DNA from: Parachryseolinea silvisoli
GTDB taxonomy: Bacteria > Bacteroidota > Bacteroidia > Cytophagales > Cyclobacteriaceae
Length of the DNA: 64,000 bases
NCBI RefSeq assembly: GCF_021190955.1
Contig: NZ_JAIOAO010000004.1
Location: forward strand, 1 to 64,000
Reading direction: 5' to 3'
Position numbers and translations under genes: made by a program
Part shown: positions 51,247 through 59,616 of the stretch, one piece after another
Numbering within the stretch: position 1 is the first letter of the stretch
Layout: every line of letters begins with the position of its first letter
Notes under the pieces: generated by a model
Seen by the model: the letters and a program-made list of their open reading frames with translations, nothing else
Told to the model about the DNA's origin: nothing
The model's database searches: none

Positions 51247-53666
51247 TACTCCGATCGTAACCGCGTAGCCGGATTTGCCAACGCGGCTTTGATTGATTGG
51301 TAACTAATTGTTAACAAGGCAATCGCGAGCGCTGCGACGCCCGCCAGGGCGAATACATCCCACGTGAGCTCGATGCGGTAAGAGTAGTCGTCCAGCCATC
51401 GCTGCATGAGGTACCAGGCCAGCGGAGTAGCCAAGGCAAACGAGATCAATACCAGGCGTACAAAGCTCTGCGTCAGCAGGCGCAGGATGGTATTGACAGA
51501 GGCACCCAACACCATCCGAATACTGATCTCCTTACTACGTTGTTCAACTATAAAGGATGAAAGTGCGAACAATCCCAGACAGGCAACGATGACAGCCAGC
51601 ACGGCGAAGCTTGCAAACACACTCCCCATGCGCTGCACATCTTCGTAGAGCCTGGCGTAGCTTTCGTCGAGGAAGGTATACCGGAAAGGTTGGTTGGGCA
51701 TGGCCACGTCCCATTTATCCTGAATTGCTTTCAGTATACCCTGCATGTCGGCTGTTTGTGTCTTGACGGCCATGACCGAGCCGCCACTGCCCAACGTCAT
51801 GCACAAAGGATTGATCTTACTTTTCATGGATTCGAAGTGAAAGTCTTCGACTACGCCGATCACGGTAAATGTTTCCCAATTCTGAATGTGCTCGCCAAGC
51901 GGGTTTTGTAAGCCCAGCTCGCGGGCCATGGCCTGATTAATGATGACTGCCTGGGAATCGGAGGCGATCTGTACATCGAAGTTCCGGCCCTGTAGCAGTT
52001 TCATATCCATGGTGGCCAAATAGTCGGGGTCTACAAACCAACGCTGTGCGGAAACACCTTTGTCGATCTTGGAGCGCCCTTCTTTCCAGAATGAATTCTG
52101 ATCGCGGTGTGATCCCGCTACGGGCAGATAATTGCCGGTAGTGGCATGCTGCACTCCGGACAAGGTTAATACTTCGTCTTTCAGCGTTTTGAGTCCCTCT
52201 GTGGTCAACGTGTTGGTGCCCTGGATCATGATGACCTGATCTTTGCTAAACCCGATCCTGGTGTGCAGCATATAATTCATCTGCCGGTAGATGATAAACG
52301 TGCCGATGATCAAGACCATCGAGGTGGTGAATTGAAAGACCACCAATCCGTTGCGCAGTCCGGCGCTGCGGCTGCCGCGGCTCACGCTGCCTTTCAATAC
52401 ATCGATCGGCTTGAAAGCCGACAGGTAAAACGAAGGATATATACCGGCGACCACGCCGATCAGTACCGCAGCAAGCAAGACCATTGGCACCAACCACCAG
52501 GCTGTCCACGGCATGGCGAGCGTACGACCGGCCAGAGCGCTGAAAGAGGGTAATGCCATCCATACCAGCAGCAAGGCAATGACAAAGGAGATGAGACTAT
52601 AGAGCAACGACTCCATCAGGAATTGTCGGACCAGGTGAAAACGCAATGAGCCGACAACTTTGCGCAGTCCCACTTCCTTTGCACGATTGGCCGACCGGGC
52701 CGTCGAAAGATTGATAAAGTTGATACACGCCAACGCGAGGATAAAACACGCCACGGCTCCAAACAGCCAAACGTACCGCATATCGCCATGCTGAAGGGAG
52801 TCGTTGATTTCGGCGGTCAGGTATATATCGCGTACAGGCAGCAGGCCGAAGTGATGATACTTGCGTACGTCGTCGATAGATTGGTCGCCCACCTCCTTCA
52901 TATAACCCAGCAAGTGCTTATCGCGCATACTGGTCAGCTTTTGTTCTAAGACATGCGGGTCGGCATCGGGGCGCAGGCGCAGGTATACATCGTAGTTCCA
53001 GCAACACCAGCTCGTTTGCTCGCCGGGCCAGAATTCAACGTCTTGCAGCGTGATCAGGAAGTCAAAATGCAAGTGTGATGTGGCCGGAAAATCCGGCATC
53101 ACCCCGCCAATGGTAAAGGGCACTTTGCGCTCGTCATTTAAGACAACCGTGCGGCCAATGGGGTCTTCGCCCGGGAAGTATTTGTCAGCTTTGCTTTTTG
53201 AGATCACAATGGTATTAGGGCGATCCAGCGCATGCAGCGCGTTACCATAGACCATGGGTATTTCCAGAATTTGAAGTAGGGCCTGATCGGCGTAAGCAAA
53301 GCCTTCTTCAAAGGTATTCTCCGCCTGCTCTTCGCGGCGGAACAAGTTGCTGCCGGCTTTAAACCAGTTGAAGGGAATAAGCCGCGCGGAAAGCTCGACC
53401 TCAGGATAGTCAGCTTTCACGATAGACGCCACCGAGGCAGGCATGGACGTCCATTTGCCGGCATCGGGTTTGGTAAAATTATTATAGAGCCGATAAATGC
53501 GGTTCCCCTCCTGGTAGGCCTGATCATGGCTTAGCTCGTGCCGGATGAACAGGAAGATGAGCATGCACGTGGCAAGCCCCAGCGCAAAACCACCAATATT
53601 AATGGTGGTGTACATTTTCTGCCGCGACATCGACCGCAAGGCAATGATGATGAAATTCTTCAACAT
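51246..53666 (-). CDS. MacB/FtsX-type ABC transporter permease
   Basis: 806 residues with the same layout as the permease at 14.2 kb: 'MLKNFIIIALRSMSRQKMYTTINIGGFALGLATCMLIFLFI' at the start, a MacB periplasmic core, an FtsX segment ('STARSANRAKEVGLRKVVGS'), a second core and the final FtsX segment ('EQRSKEISIRMVLGAS') ending 'SIKAALANPATRLRSE'. It is an inner-membrane permease probably working with an ATPase coded elsewhere; function likely efflux or lipoprotein-type mechanotransmission. No ATPase is next to it. Convergent with the Tat aldolase and divergent from an ArsR regulator, 147 bases away. Confidence 0.92.
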   Translation of the reverse strand: MLKNFIIIALRSMSRQKMYTTINIGGFALGLATCMLIFLFIRHELSHDQAYQEGNRIYRLYNNFTKPDAGKWTSMPASVASIVKADYPEVELSARLIPFNWFKAGSNLFRREEQAENTFEEGFAYADQALLQILEIPMVYGNALHALDRPNTIVISKSKADKYFPGEDPIGRTVVLNDERKVPFTIGGVMPDFPATSHLHFDFLITLQDVEFWPGEQTSWCCWNYDVYLRLRPDADPHVLEQKLTSMRDKHLLGYMKEVGDQSIDDVRKYHHFGLLPVRDIYLTAEINDSLQHGDMRYVWLFGAVACFILALACINFINLSTARSANRAKEVGLRKVVGSLRFHLVRQFLMESLLYSLISFVIALLLVWMALPSFSALAGRTLAMPWTAWWLVPMVLLAAVLIGVVAGIYPSFYLSAFKPIDVLKGSVSRGSRSAGLRNGLVVFQFTTSMVLIIGTFIIYRQMNYMLHTRIGFSKDQVIMIQGTNTLTTEGLKTLKDEVLTLSGVQHATTGNYLPVAGSHRDQNSFWKEGRSKIDKGVSAQRWFVDPDYLATMDMKLLQGRNFDVQIASDSQAVIINQAMARELGLQNPLGEHIQNWETFTVIGVVEDFHFESMKSKINPLCMTLGSGGSVMAVKTQTADMQGILKAIQDKWDVAMPNQPFRYTFLDESYARLYEDVQRMGSVFASFAVLAVIVACLGLFALSSFIVEQRSKEISIRMVLGASVNTILRLLTQSFVRLVLISFALATPLAWYLMQRWLDDYSYRIELTWDVFALAGVAALAIALLTISYQSIKAALANPATRLRSE

Positions 53667-53813
53667 ACGCAGGAGGGTTTAAAATGTGGAGAATACGGGG
53701 TACTGACAGAAGATACCGATGAAGGGGGGAAGGTTGCATGCGTTTGAAAAATAATATTTGAGAAGCCACGTAGTTGCGCATATATTGCAATCAAATAGTT
53801 TCCAATTAAATGT

Positions 53814-54146
53814 ATGATTGAGAGAAGGGATGTATTTCAGGCCATTGCCGATCCTACCCGGCGGGCCATTTTGACACTCATTGCGATACAGGCGATGACG
53901 CCGAACGCATTGGCTGAGCACTTTGATACCAGCCGGCAAGCGGTTTCCAAACACATTCGTATCCTGACCGAATGCGAGCTGGTGCAGCAGGAACAGTCCG
54001 GTCGCGAGATATACTACTCGTTTAATCCAACAAAACTAAAAGAAGTGGACGCGTGGTTGGACCAGTTCCGGCAACTATGGGAAAAACGATTTGATCAACT
54101 GGATAAAGTTTTAAAACAGCTAAAATCAAAACCGCATGGCAAGTGA
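53814..54146 (+). CDS. ArsR-family transcriptional regulator
   Basis: 110 residues, winged helix: '[79 protein letters not shown]'. No metal-binding cysteine motif is present, so it belongs to the metal-independent ArsR group usually followed by an AHSA1/SRPBCC gene. Here the next gene is truncated. The start is the ATG at 53814, within an AT-rich leader. Confidence 0.92.
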   Translation: MIERRDVFQAIADPTRRAILTLIAIQAMTPNALAEHFDTSRQAVSKHIRILTECELVQQEQSGREIYYSFNPTKLKEVDAWLDQFRQLWEKRFDQLDKVLKQLKSKPHGK

Positions 54147-54234
54147 TCCTGAATCACAATTCGTCAAAGATCTGGCAAACAAAAAAGTGTTAAAACGCAC
54201 GACTCTTGTTAAAATGAAGAAAAGCGTCCGCTGA
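54136..54234 (+). pseudogene. Possible truncated AHSA1/SRPBCC gene remnant
   Basis: An ATG overlaps the end of the ArsR gene (out of frame) and opens a 32-codon frame, '[23 protein letters not shown]' then 'KMKKSVR' and a stop. ArsR genes of this group usually carry an overlapping AHSA1-type gene here, starting with a similar 'KDLANKK' stretch followed by 'REFDAP'. After that point it runs directly into a terminator hairpin. A remnant of a lost downstream gene is inferred; it could also be a chance frame. Confidence 0.35.
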
Positions 54235-54255
54235 TTATGCGGACGCCTTTCTTTT
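54221..54255 (+). terminator. Terminator after ArsR
   Basis: GCGTCCGC (54224-54231) pairs with GCGGACGC (54239-54246), with an A-run before and a T-rich tract after. Confidence 0.85.
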
Positions 54256-54331
54256 AGTGCCGTGTTGTATCCGTGTGGATGACGCGATCCCTGGGGCGAT
54301 GGCTGTTCCTTTAGCGGCAACGTGCCGCGAT

Positions 54332-55231
54332 TTATTTTTTTGCGAACTTTTCAAGTTCAGTATTAAATTTCTCTGCCTCTTCGACAAACAATGCGTGACC
54401 ACTGTTTTCAAATTTTACAATGTATGAGTTCTTAATGCCTTTTTGAAGTTCTTCGGCAAACACAAAGTTACACAGCTTGTCTTGCGTGCCATGAAAAATG
54501 GCGACTGGGATCTTAATTTTTGGTAGTGCAGGACGCAGATCAAGATCGCGCAGTGCAGTGATTGACTGCGTAATCGCGTAAGGCCATGCTTCCAGGTTGA
54601 TGCTCTCCAGCCATTTCTCTACGTTCTTTGATATGCCGCCTTCCTTTGCCGGAAATGCTGCCCCGAAGCTGGCGATCAAGTCCTGCCGGCTGGTCATGGT
54701 GGCTTTTATCAGTCCTTCGGCATCAGCGTCTGAAATTCCATACGGGAAATCGTCACGCTTTTTCCACGAAGGCGCAGCGGCTGCAAACAATGCGAGTTTG
54801 CTTACGTGGGCGGCGTTGTACTTCGTTACATAATGAAGAACCACTGCACCACCCATTGAGAAACCTCCCAGGACTGCACGTTGAATTTTAAGTTCCTCCA
54901 GCACTACTTTTATGTCGTCTGAGAAGACGTCAAAATCGTACTTTCCATACGGCCTGTCTGATTTTCCAAAGCCTCGCAGTGTAATGCCGATTACGCGAAA
55001 CCCCCTCTGTGCCAGCGCCTGGTATTGGTATTCATACATGGCGTCACTGAGTGGCCACCCGTGAATCAACACGACGGGTTGTCCTTCACCGATGTCAGTA
55101 ACATGGAGTTTTACATTTTTCTCCACTTCAATGAATTCTTGTCGTCCCGCAGACGCGGGCACTCTTTTCCCCTGTGCAAAGAGCGAAACGCTAATGATAG
55201 TAGCTGCTGTGAATAAGATGATTGCTTTCAT
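54332..55231 (-). CDS. Secreted alpha/beta hydrolase
   Basis: 299 residues with a signal peptide (MKAIILFTAATIISVSLFAQ). Core features: oxyanion 'LIHGWPLSDAMYEYQ', nucleophile elbow 'GGFSMGGAVVLHYV' with Ser, acid 'IFHGTQDKLCNF' and the final 'NSGHALFVEE' with His. It resembles non-haem chloroperoxidase-like esterases. It starts 28 bases after the OsmC gene on the same strand and is likely co-transcribed with it. Substrate unknown; localisation in the periplasm is inferred from the signal. Confidence 0.9.
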   Translation of the reverse strand: MKAIILFTAATIISVSLFAQGKRVPASAGRQEFIEVEKNVKLHVTDIGEGQPVVLIHGWPLSDAMYEYQYQALAQRGFRVIGITLRGFGKSDRPYGKYDFDVFSDDIKVVLEELKIQRAVLGGFSMGGAVVLHYVTKYNAAHVSKLALFAAAAPSWKKRDDFPYGISDADAEGLIKATMTSRQDLIASFGAAFPAKEGGISKNVEKWLESINLEAWPYAITQSITALRDLDLRPALPKIKIPVAIFHGTQDKLCNFVFAEELQKGIKNSYIVKFENSGHALFVEEAEKFNTELEKFAKK

Positions 55232-55259
55232 TTTAGTTAATATTTAGAGTTTGATGGTA

Positions 55260-55670
55260 TTACTTCAGTTGTGCTTCTAACGTGATCTCCATGTTATACG
55301 CTTTGCTTACAGGACAAGTATCTTTAGCTTGTTCTGCGATCTTGATAAATTGCTCTTTTGTTATTCCAGGGACGCGCGCATGACTATGAAGCGCAGATTT
55401 AGAGATGACTCCATTGATGAGGGATACTATCGCCGTCGTGGTGAGTTCTTCGGGAATAAATCCTGCGGATGTCAGGTCTGCGCTTAGCTTCATCGTGAAA
55501 CATCCCGCATGCGCTGCAGCCATTAATTCTTCGGGATTTGTGCCTGTCTCTTTTTTTAGTCGTGACTGAAACGAGTACGCTGCGTTACTTAACGTTTCGC
55601 TTTGCGTTGTAAGGTTACCGTTGCCTTCTTTGATGGTGCCGGTCCAGATGGCAGTGGCTGCGCTATTCAT
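55260..55670 (-). CDS. OsmC-family protein (paralogue 2)
   Basis: 136 residues; near-duplicate of the 43.4 kb gene in layout ('ATAIWTGTIKEGNGNLTTQS', 'GTNPEELMAAAHAGCFTMKL', 'KDTCPVSKAYNMEITLEA'). Both catalytic cysteines are present. It reduces organic hydroperoxides in the family's usual role. It precedes the secreted hydrolase on the same strand, and an HxlR regulator lies upstream on the same strand. A near -7 sequence CACCTTTG is visible about 45 bases before the ATG. Confidence 0.92.
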   Translation of the reverse strand: MNSAATAIWTGTIKEGNGNLTTQSETLSNAAYSFQSRLKKETGTNPEELMAAAHAGCFTMKLSADLTSAGFIPEELTTTAIVSLINGVISKSALHSHARVPGITKEQFIKIAEQAKDTCPVSKAYNMEITLEAQLK

Positions 55671-55936
55671 ATCTTATTAATTTTTTTGTTGTAGTAATTT
55701 GACGGTACAAAGGTGCAGCGGATGACGGCCCAAGAAAATGGACAAATATCCATGCGCCTGGTACATTTTTCCCTGCCAGGGGATATCGGAGGAGAACCTA
55801 CCGAATTATGAAGTATTAGAGTATAGGATTACTTCAGTCGTTTTGGACGACTGGATTTTTCAGAGGTTATCGGGATAAACTAACAGAAGAAGACAATCTC
55901 ACGCTGGCGCGGATGTGTCGCGATAAAAAGCGCTTA

Positions 55937-56299
55937 TTACGATGAGCTGATGTTTTTTAGGACTGTTTCGCGCAGTACTTCCTGGTGGTGATCTGCCCAT
56001 TCCCCAAGCGCTCCGATTACCGGTATTAAGCTCTTTCCGAGGTCGGTCAGGCTGTATTCGACTTTAGGGGGTACAACCGGAAATATTATCTTCGTGATAA
56101 GTTGGTGTGCCTCAAGTTCATTTAGCTGCATGTTCAATACCCTTCTGGACGCATCTGGGATTTTGCGCTGCAGTTCACTGGGTCTTTGATGACCTTCATT
56201 GATAAACCACAACAAACGAATTTTCCATTTTCCATAAAGAACCTCTCCAATCAGGTCAAGCCCACAATTGAGTGAAGGTGTTATCTTTCGTTCGTACAT
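55937..56299 (-). CDS. HxlR-family transcriptional regulator
   Basis: 120 residues: 'CGLDLIGEVLYGKWKIRLLWFINEGHQRPSELQRKIPDASRRVLNMQLNELEAHQLITKIIFPVVPPKVEYSLTDLGKSLIPVI'. The N-terminal Cys before the helix matches the redox-sensing cysteine of many HxlR proteins. It lies between OsmC (downstream) and SnoaL-like (upstream) genes on the same strand, and probably regulates one or both in response to electrophiles. Confidence 0.9.
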   Translation of the reverse strand: MYERKITPSLNCGLDLIGEVLYGKWKIRLLWFINEGHQRPSELQRKIPDASRRVLNMQLNELEAHQLITKIIFPVVPPKVEYSLTDLGKSLIPVIGALGEWADHHQEVLRETVLKNISSS

Positions 56300-56357
56300 G
56301 AATACAAATTACCTTTATCACCTTGATTAAACAATAGCCCCTATTTTGATTGAGACG

Positions 56358-56690
56358 TCAGCCGGTAATTCCCAAAGAACTAATAAGGTTTTCCTTGAAA
56401 CGGAAATAGTAAGTGAGGACGGCCGGGCTTCCTTCAAACGAACCCGTTATTTTCGCTTTGAGGATACCGCCCGAGGATGCCTCACGGTATTCAACCGGCT
56501 CCATGACGGTTTTGTATTTTGCATTTGCGCGTTGGATCCATTGTTTTATTTCATCATGTCCTTCGTGCGTTCTCCCTTCGTCAAACACTTTGGCATCTGG
56601 CGAAAAACTCTTTGCATAAGCAACACTATCGAGACGTTCCTGTGCCTGAATCAAAGACTTTACTGATGTTGGCAAATTCATTGTTTTCAT
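56358..56690 (-). CDS. SnoaL/NTF2-like protein
   Basis: 110 residues, cytoplasmic, the compact NTF2-like cone fold: 'SVKSLIQAQERLDSVAYAKSFSPDAKVFDEGRTHEGHDEIKQWIQRANAKYKTVMEPVEYREASSGGILKAKITGSFEGSPAVLTYYFRFKENLISSLGI'. Such proteins bind small ligands or isomerise substrates. It lies 45 bases after the SDR gene, likely co-transcribed with it. Confidence 0.9.
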   Translation of the reverse strand: MKTMNLPTSVKSLIQAQERLDSVAYAKSFSPDAKVFDEGRTHEGHDEIKQWIQRANAKYKTVMEPVEYREASSGGILKAKITGSFEGSPAVLTYYFRFKENLISSLGITG

Positions 56691-56735
56691 ATTGATTTAT
56701 TATTGGTTAAAAGCAAAAAAACTCTAATACTTGTT

Positions 56736-57530
56736 TTAAATGGTCGGAATGGTTCCTCCGTCAATTACGTATTCCGCGCCGGTCAGGTAGCCGGCGCGTG
56801 GAGAAGCAAGAAATCCGACAAGTTCTGCCACTTCCTCTGGTTCTGCTGGTCTTCCGTAGGGAATTCCTCCCAGCGCACGCATGACACTTTGTGTTGCTTC
56901 ATCCAGTGAAATCATCGAACTGTCAGCGATTCGCTCCATCATTCGTTTTGCGGCGGTGGTCATAATCCAACCGGGAGAAACTGTTAGTACTCGCACGCCT
57001 TTCGGGGATACTTCCTTTGACAACCCCTTGCTGTAGTTGATCAATCCGGCTTTTGCCGCTGCATACGGAAGTGTGGAGTCGTGCAACGGAAGCTTACCCT
57101 GGATGGAGGCGATGTGAATGATTACGCCTGCTTTGCGTTCGATCATGTTGGGCAGAAAGCCTCGATCTAATTGTACCGGTGCCAACAGATTTGTTTCTAT
57201 GGTACTGAGCCAATCTTCGTGGGTCAAGATGGCAAATCCACCTGCCGGCGTCTCCGATCCTCCGAGGTTATTCACAAGCACATCGAGCTTTTGAAATTTT
57301 GACAAGACCTCTTGAACGACCTTTTCGGTACCCTGCGGTGTACTTAAGTCGGCCTTGATAAAGTGAAAGTCTTCCGACCTATCTTCTGGCGCGTTGCGGG
57401 CTGTGATAATCACCGTGGCTCCGGCGGCCAGCAGTCGGGTTGCTATTGCCTTGCCGGTTCCTTTGGTACCGCCCGTGACAAGAGCAATCTTACCGGCCAG
57501 TTCGTTATTGAAATCAAAATTGTGTTCCAT
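56736..57530 (-). CDS. Short-chain dehydrogenase/reductase
   Basis: 264 residues from the ATG at 57530; the frame is open 77 codons upstream but those residues are not SDR-like. Rossmann motif 'TGGTKGTGKAIATRLLAAG' (TGxxxGxG), 'NNLGG', active-site Ser in 'HIASIQGK' and the Tyr-x3-Lys catalytic pair in 'YAAAKAGL'. C-terminal 'GRPAEPEEVAELVGFLASPRAGYLTGAEYVIDGG' is typical of classical SDRs. It uses NAD(P)H to reduce or oxidise an unidentified substrate. The SnoaL-like gene follows on the same strand. Confidence 0.93.
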   Translation of the reverse strand: MEHNFDFNNELAGKIALVTGGTKGTGKAIATRLLAAGATVIITARNAPEDRSEDFHFIKADLSTPQGTEKVVQEVLSKFQKLDVLVNNLGGSETPAGGFAILTHEDWLSTIETNLLAPVQLDRGFLPNMIERKAGVIIHIASIQGKLPLHDSTLPYAAAKAGLINYSKGLSKEVSPKGVRVLTVSPGWIMTTAAKRMMERIADSSMISLDEATQSVMRALGGIPYGRPAEPEEVAELVGFLASPRAGYLTGAEYVIDGGTIPTI

Positions 57531-57702
57531 ACAGTGCGTTTTCTTGTGTACAAATTTCAGGAGTACAACGGTGTACAGCAAGTATGGGAAAATGGAATCG
57601 TATACGGATAAATTTATCCCTATACAGCCCTGCGCGAAAAAGAAAAAAGCAACCGCCCATACGGACAATTGCTTCTCTTTGTTCGCGCTGGTGAACGTTT
57701 CG

Positions 57703-58455
57703 TCAATTCGGATACCAGTTTCTTGTCCGCACGTCAATCGATTTGTCCGAAGCCTGCACAAGTTTCTTGAATTGCTCTGTATCGCTCAGTCCATTGGCAC
57801 CGCGATAGTGATAGGGGTATACAATTTTAGGTTTGAAGTCCAACACGGCCGCCGCCGCTTCCGGTACATCCATCGTATAGGGCAGGTTCATGCACACGAA
57901 GGCTACATCGATATTCTTCAGACCACGCATTTCAGGAATGCCTGCCGTATCGCCCGAAAGATAGACGGTCTTGTTGCCGAAGGTAAGGACATAACCATTG
58001 CCGCGTCCTTTGGTATGTTTGGCGTCGGCAGCTTCCGGCAGGTTATACATGGGAATGGCTTTGATGGAAATGCCAAGCTGATTGGTGGTCTGTCCGTTAT
58101 TCAGCACGACAACCTTTGCTTTTAATCCTTCCGGCATTTTATCGGCGACGGCCTGGGGTGCGACGATAATTGCTTTCGAAGCTGGAATGGCTTCGAGTGT
58201 GGCGGGATTAAAGTGATCGCCGTGAATATCGGTGATCAGAATCAGGTCGGGCGGTGCTATACCCTGGAAGGCCTCGGCGCCGCCATCGGGATCGGCGTAG
58301 ATCGTTTTGCCCTGCCAGGTAAGGGCGAGTGTAGCATGGTGCAGGGGTTGGATGGTGAGCGGGCCCTTTGAAGTTTGGAGTATATCGGCCGGCGCGCGCT
58401 GCGCCAAAACAGCGGTGGCAAACAGCATCAGGAAAATATACAGTGTCGTTTTCAT
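57703..58455 (-). CDS. Secreted metallo-beta-lactamase-fold hydrolase
   Basis: 250 residues from the ATG at 58455, with a signal peptide (MKTTLYIFLMLFATAVLAQ). The MBL metal motif is 'ITDIHGDHFNPATLEAI' (HxHxDH-like), followed by 'GYVLTFGNKTVYLSGDTAGIPEM' and 'PYHYRGANGLSDTEQFKKL'; this is the UlaG/L-ascorbate-lactonase-like group. A promoter with both consensus elements precedes it. The substrate is unknown. Confidence 0.9.
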   Translation of the reverse strand: MKTTLYIFLMLFATAVLAQRAPADILQTSKGPLTIQPLHHATLALTWQGKTIYADPDGGAEAFQGIAPPDLILITDIHGDHFNPATLEAIPASKAIIVAPQAVADKMPEGLKAKVVVLNNGQTTNQLGISIKAIPMYNLPEAADAKHTKGRGNGYVLTFGNKTVYLSGDTAGIPEMRGLKNIDVAFVCMNLPYTMDVPEAAAAVLDFKPKIVYPYHYRGANGLSDTEQFKKLVQASDKSIDVRTRNWYPN

Positions 58456-58481
58456 AAGCATGAAATTTTTGGAGTTGATAC

Positions 58482-58512
58482 CAAAGGTAGAGCATTTCGG
58501 TTTTTGCACAAA
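58482..58512 (-). promoter_or_regulatory. Bacteroidota sigma-A-type promoter for the MBL gene
   Basis: On the - strand TTTG (58512-58509) is separated by exactly 19 bases from TACCTTTG (58489-58482), matching the -33/-7 consensus TTTG-N19-TAnnTTTG. It lies 26 bases before the ATG at 58455, and supports that start against an in-frame ATG at 58509 that lies within the -33 element. Confidence 0.75.
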
Positions 58513-58570
58513 TCGACAACTATTTTAGAGAAAATTCGTGAAAGTCAGCATCTAGTCACTTACGATCGCC

Positions 58571-59044
58571 ATGCACGAACATCATTACAACGTCGACATT
58601 ACCTGGACGGGTAATACAGGAAGTGGAACCTCCAATTATCGTGCATACGAGCGTAACCATACGGTGACGGCAACCGGGAAACCGGTTATACCCGGTTCGT
58701 CCGATCCAAGCTTCCGCGGCGATCGCACCCGCTATAATCCCGAAGAGCTTTTCCTGGCATCGGTCTCCTCGTGTCATATGCTGTGGTACCTGCACCTCTG
58801 CGCCGAAGCTGGTGTCGTCGTGACGGCGTACCATGATCAGGCTACCGGTGTCATGACAGAGACCGAGGACGGCGGCGGCCATTTTACCGAAATGACGTTG
58901 TATCCGGTTGTAACCGTAGAGGAGACAAGCATGATCAACAAGGCAACAGCCTTGCACCACGAAGCCAATCGCCTTTGTTTTATTGCCAATTCGTGCAAGT
59001 TCCCTATTTACCACAAGCCTTCCAGCCGCGTCGCAGAGGTGTAA
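58571..59044 (+). CDS. OsmC-family protein (third, distinct subfamily)
   Basis: 157 residues: 'HYNVDITWTGNTGSGTSNYRAYERNHTVTATGK', 'RYNPEELFLASVSSCHMLWYLHLCAEAG' with one conserved cysteine and 'HHEANRLCFIANSCKFPIYHKP' with the second. The motif spacing is that of the OsmC/YhfA-type subfamily rather than the pair at 43.4 and 55.3 kb. Divergent from the MBL gene and followed by an SRPBCC gene 68 bases later. Confidence 0.92.
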   Translation: MHEHHYNVDITWTGNTGSGTSNYRAYERNHTVTATGKPVIPGSSDPSFRGDRTRYNPEELFLASVSSCHMLWYLHLCAEAGVVVTAYHDQATGVMTETEDGGGHFTEMTLYPVVTVEETSMINKATALHHEANRLCFIANSCKFPIYHKPSSRVAEV

Positions 59045-59112
59045 TCCCTCCCCGCGCAGGCACGAAGTTTTGGTATCGTACGAGTTTACGGCTTAGTTAA
59101 ACGGCAACACGT

Positions 59113-59616
59113 ATGACACCAAAAGGAATTACCCTCGTCGCGGAACCGGATAAGTATGATCTTACGATGATACGCGAGTTTGAGGCACCGCGTGAACTGG
59201 TCTTTAAAGCACACATCGATGCCGCCTGGTTAACGCAATGGCTGTCGCCGCGCGGCTATGATATGCGGATTGAGAAATTTGATGCACACAGTGGCGGCGC
59301 CTATCGCTATATTCATATTGGCCCGAAAGGAGAAGAGTATGCTTTTCGTGGCACCTTTCATGAAGTGTCGGACCCCGTGCGCATCATCCAGACATTTGAA
59401 TTTGAGGGTATGCCTGAGACCGGCCACGTATGCCTGGACACGGTCAATTTCGAAATCCTTCCCCACGACCGCACCCGTGTAACAACACATTCCATTTTTC
59501 AATCTGTCGAAGACCGCGACGGCATGATCGAATCTGGCATGGAGAAGGGTGTGAACGACGGCTACGAAAAGTTAGATGAGCTGTTGAAGAAAGAGTTAGC
59601 CAAATCGCCGGTATAA
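59113..59616 (+). CDS. AHSA1/SRPBCC-domain protein
   Basis: 167 residues, one START-like ligand-binding domain: 'LTMIREFEAPRELVFKAHIDAAWLTQWLSPRGYDMRIEKFDAHSGGAYRYIHIGPKGEEYAFRGTFHEVS', ending 'MESGMEKGVNDGYEKLDELLKKE'. It is often regulated by an ArsR factor, but here follows an OsmC gene. Ligand unknown. Its stop codon abuts that of the convergent cupin gene with no bases between. Confidence 0.92.
   Translation: MTPKGITLVAEPDKYDLTMIREFEAPRELVFKAHIDAAWLTQWLSPRGYDMRIEKFDAHSGGAYRYIHIGPKGEEYAFRGTFHEVSDPVRIIQTFEFEGMPETGHVCLDTVNFEILPHDRTRVTTHSIFQSVEDRDGMIESGMEKGVNDGYEKLDELLKKELAKSPV

Noticed and set aside
55800-55944. Hairpin CAGTCG/CGACTG and a possible protein remnant (RDKLTEEDNLTLARM) upstream of OsmC 2
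   Set aside because: The frame has an in-frame stop shortly before, no start codon context and no recognised family; the hairpin is followed by a short T-tract but no + strand gene.
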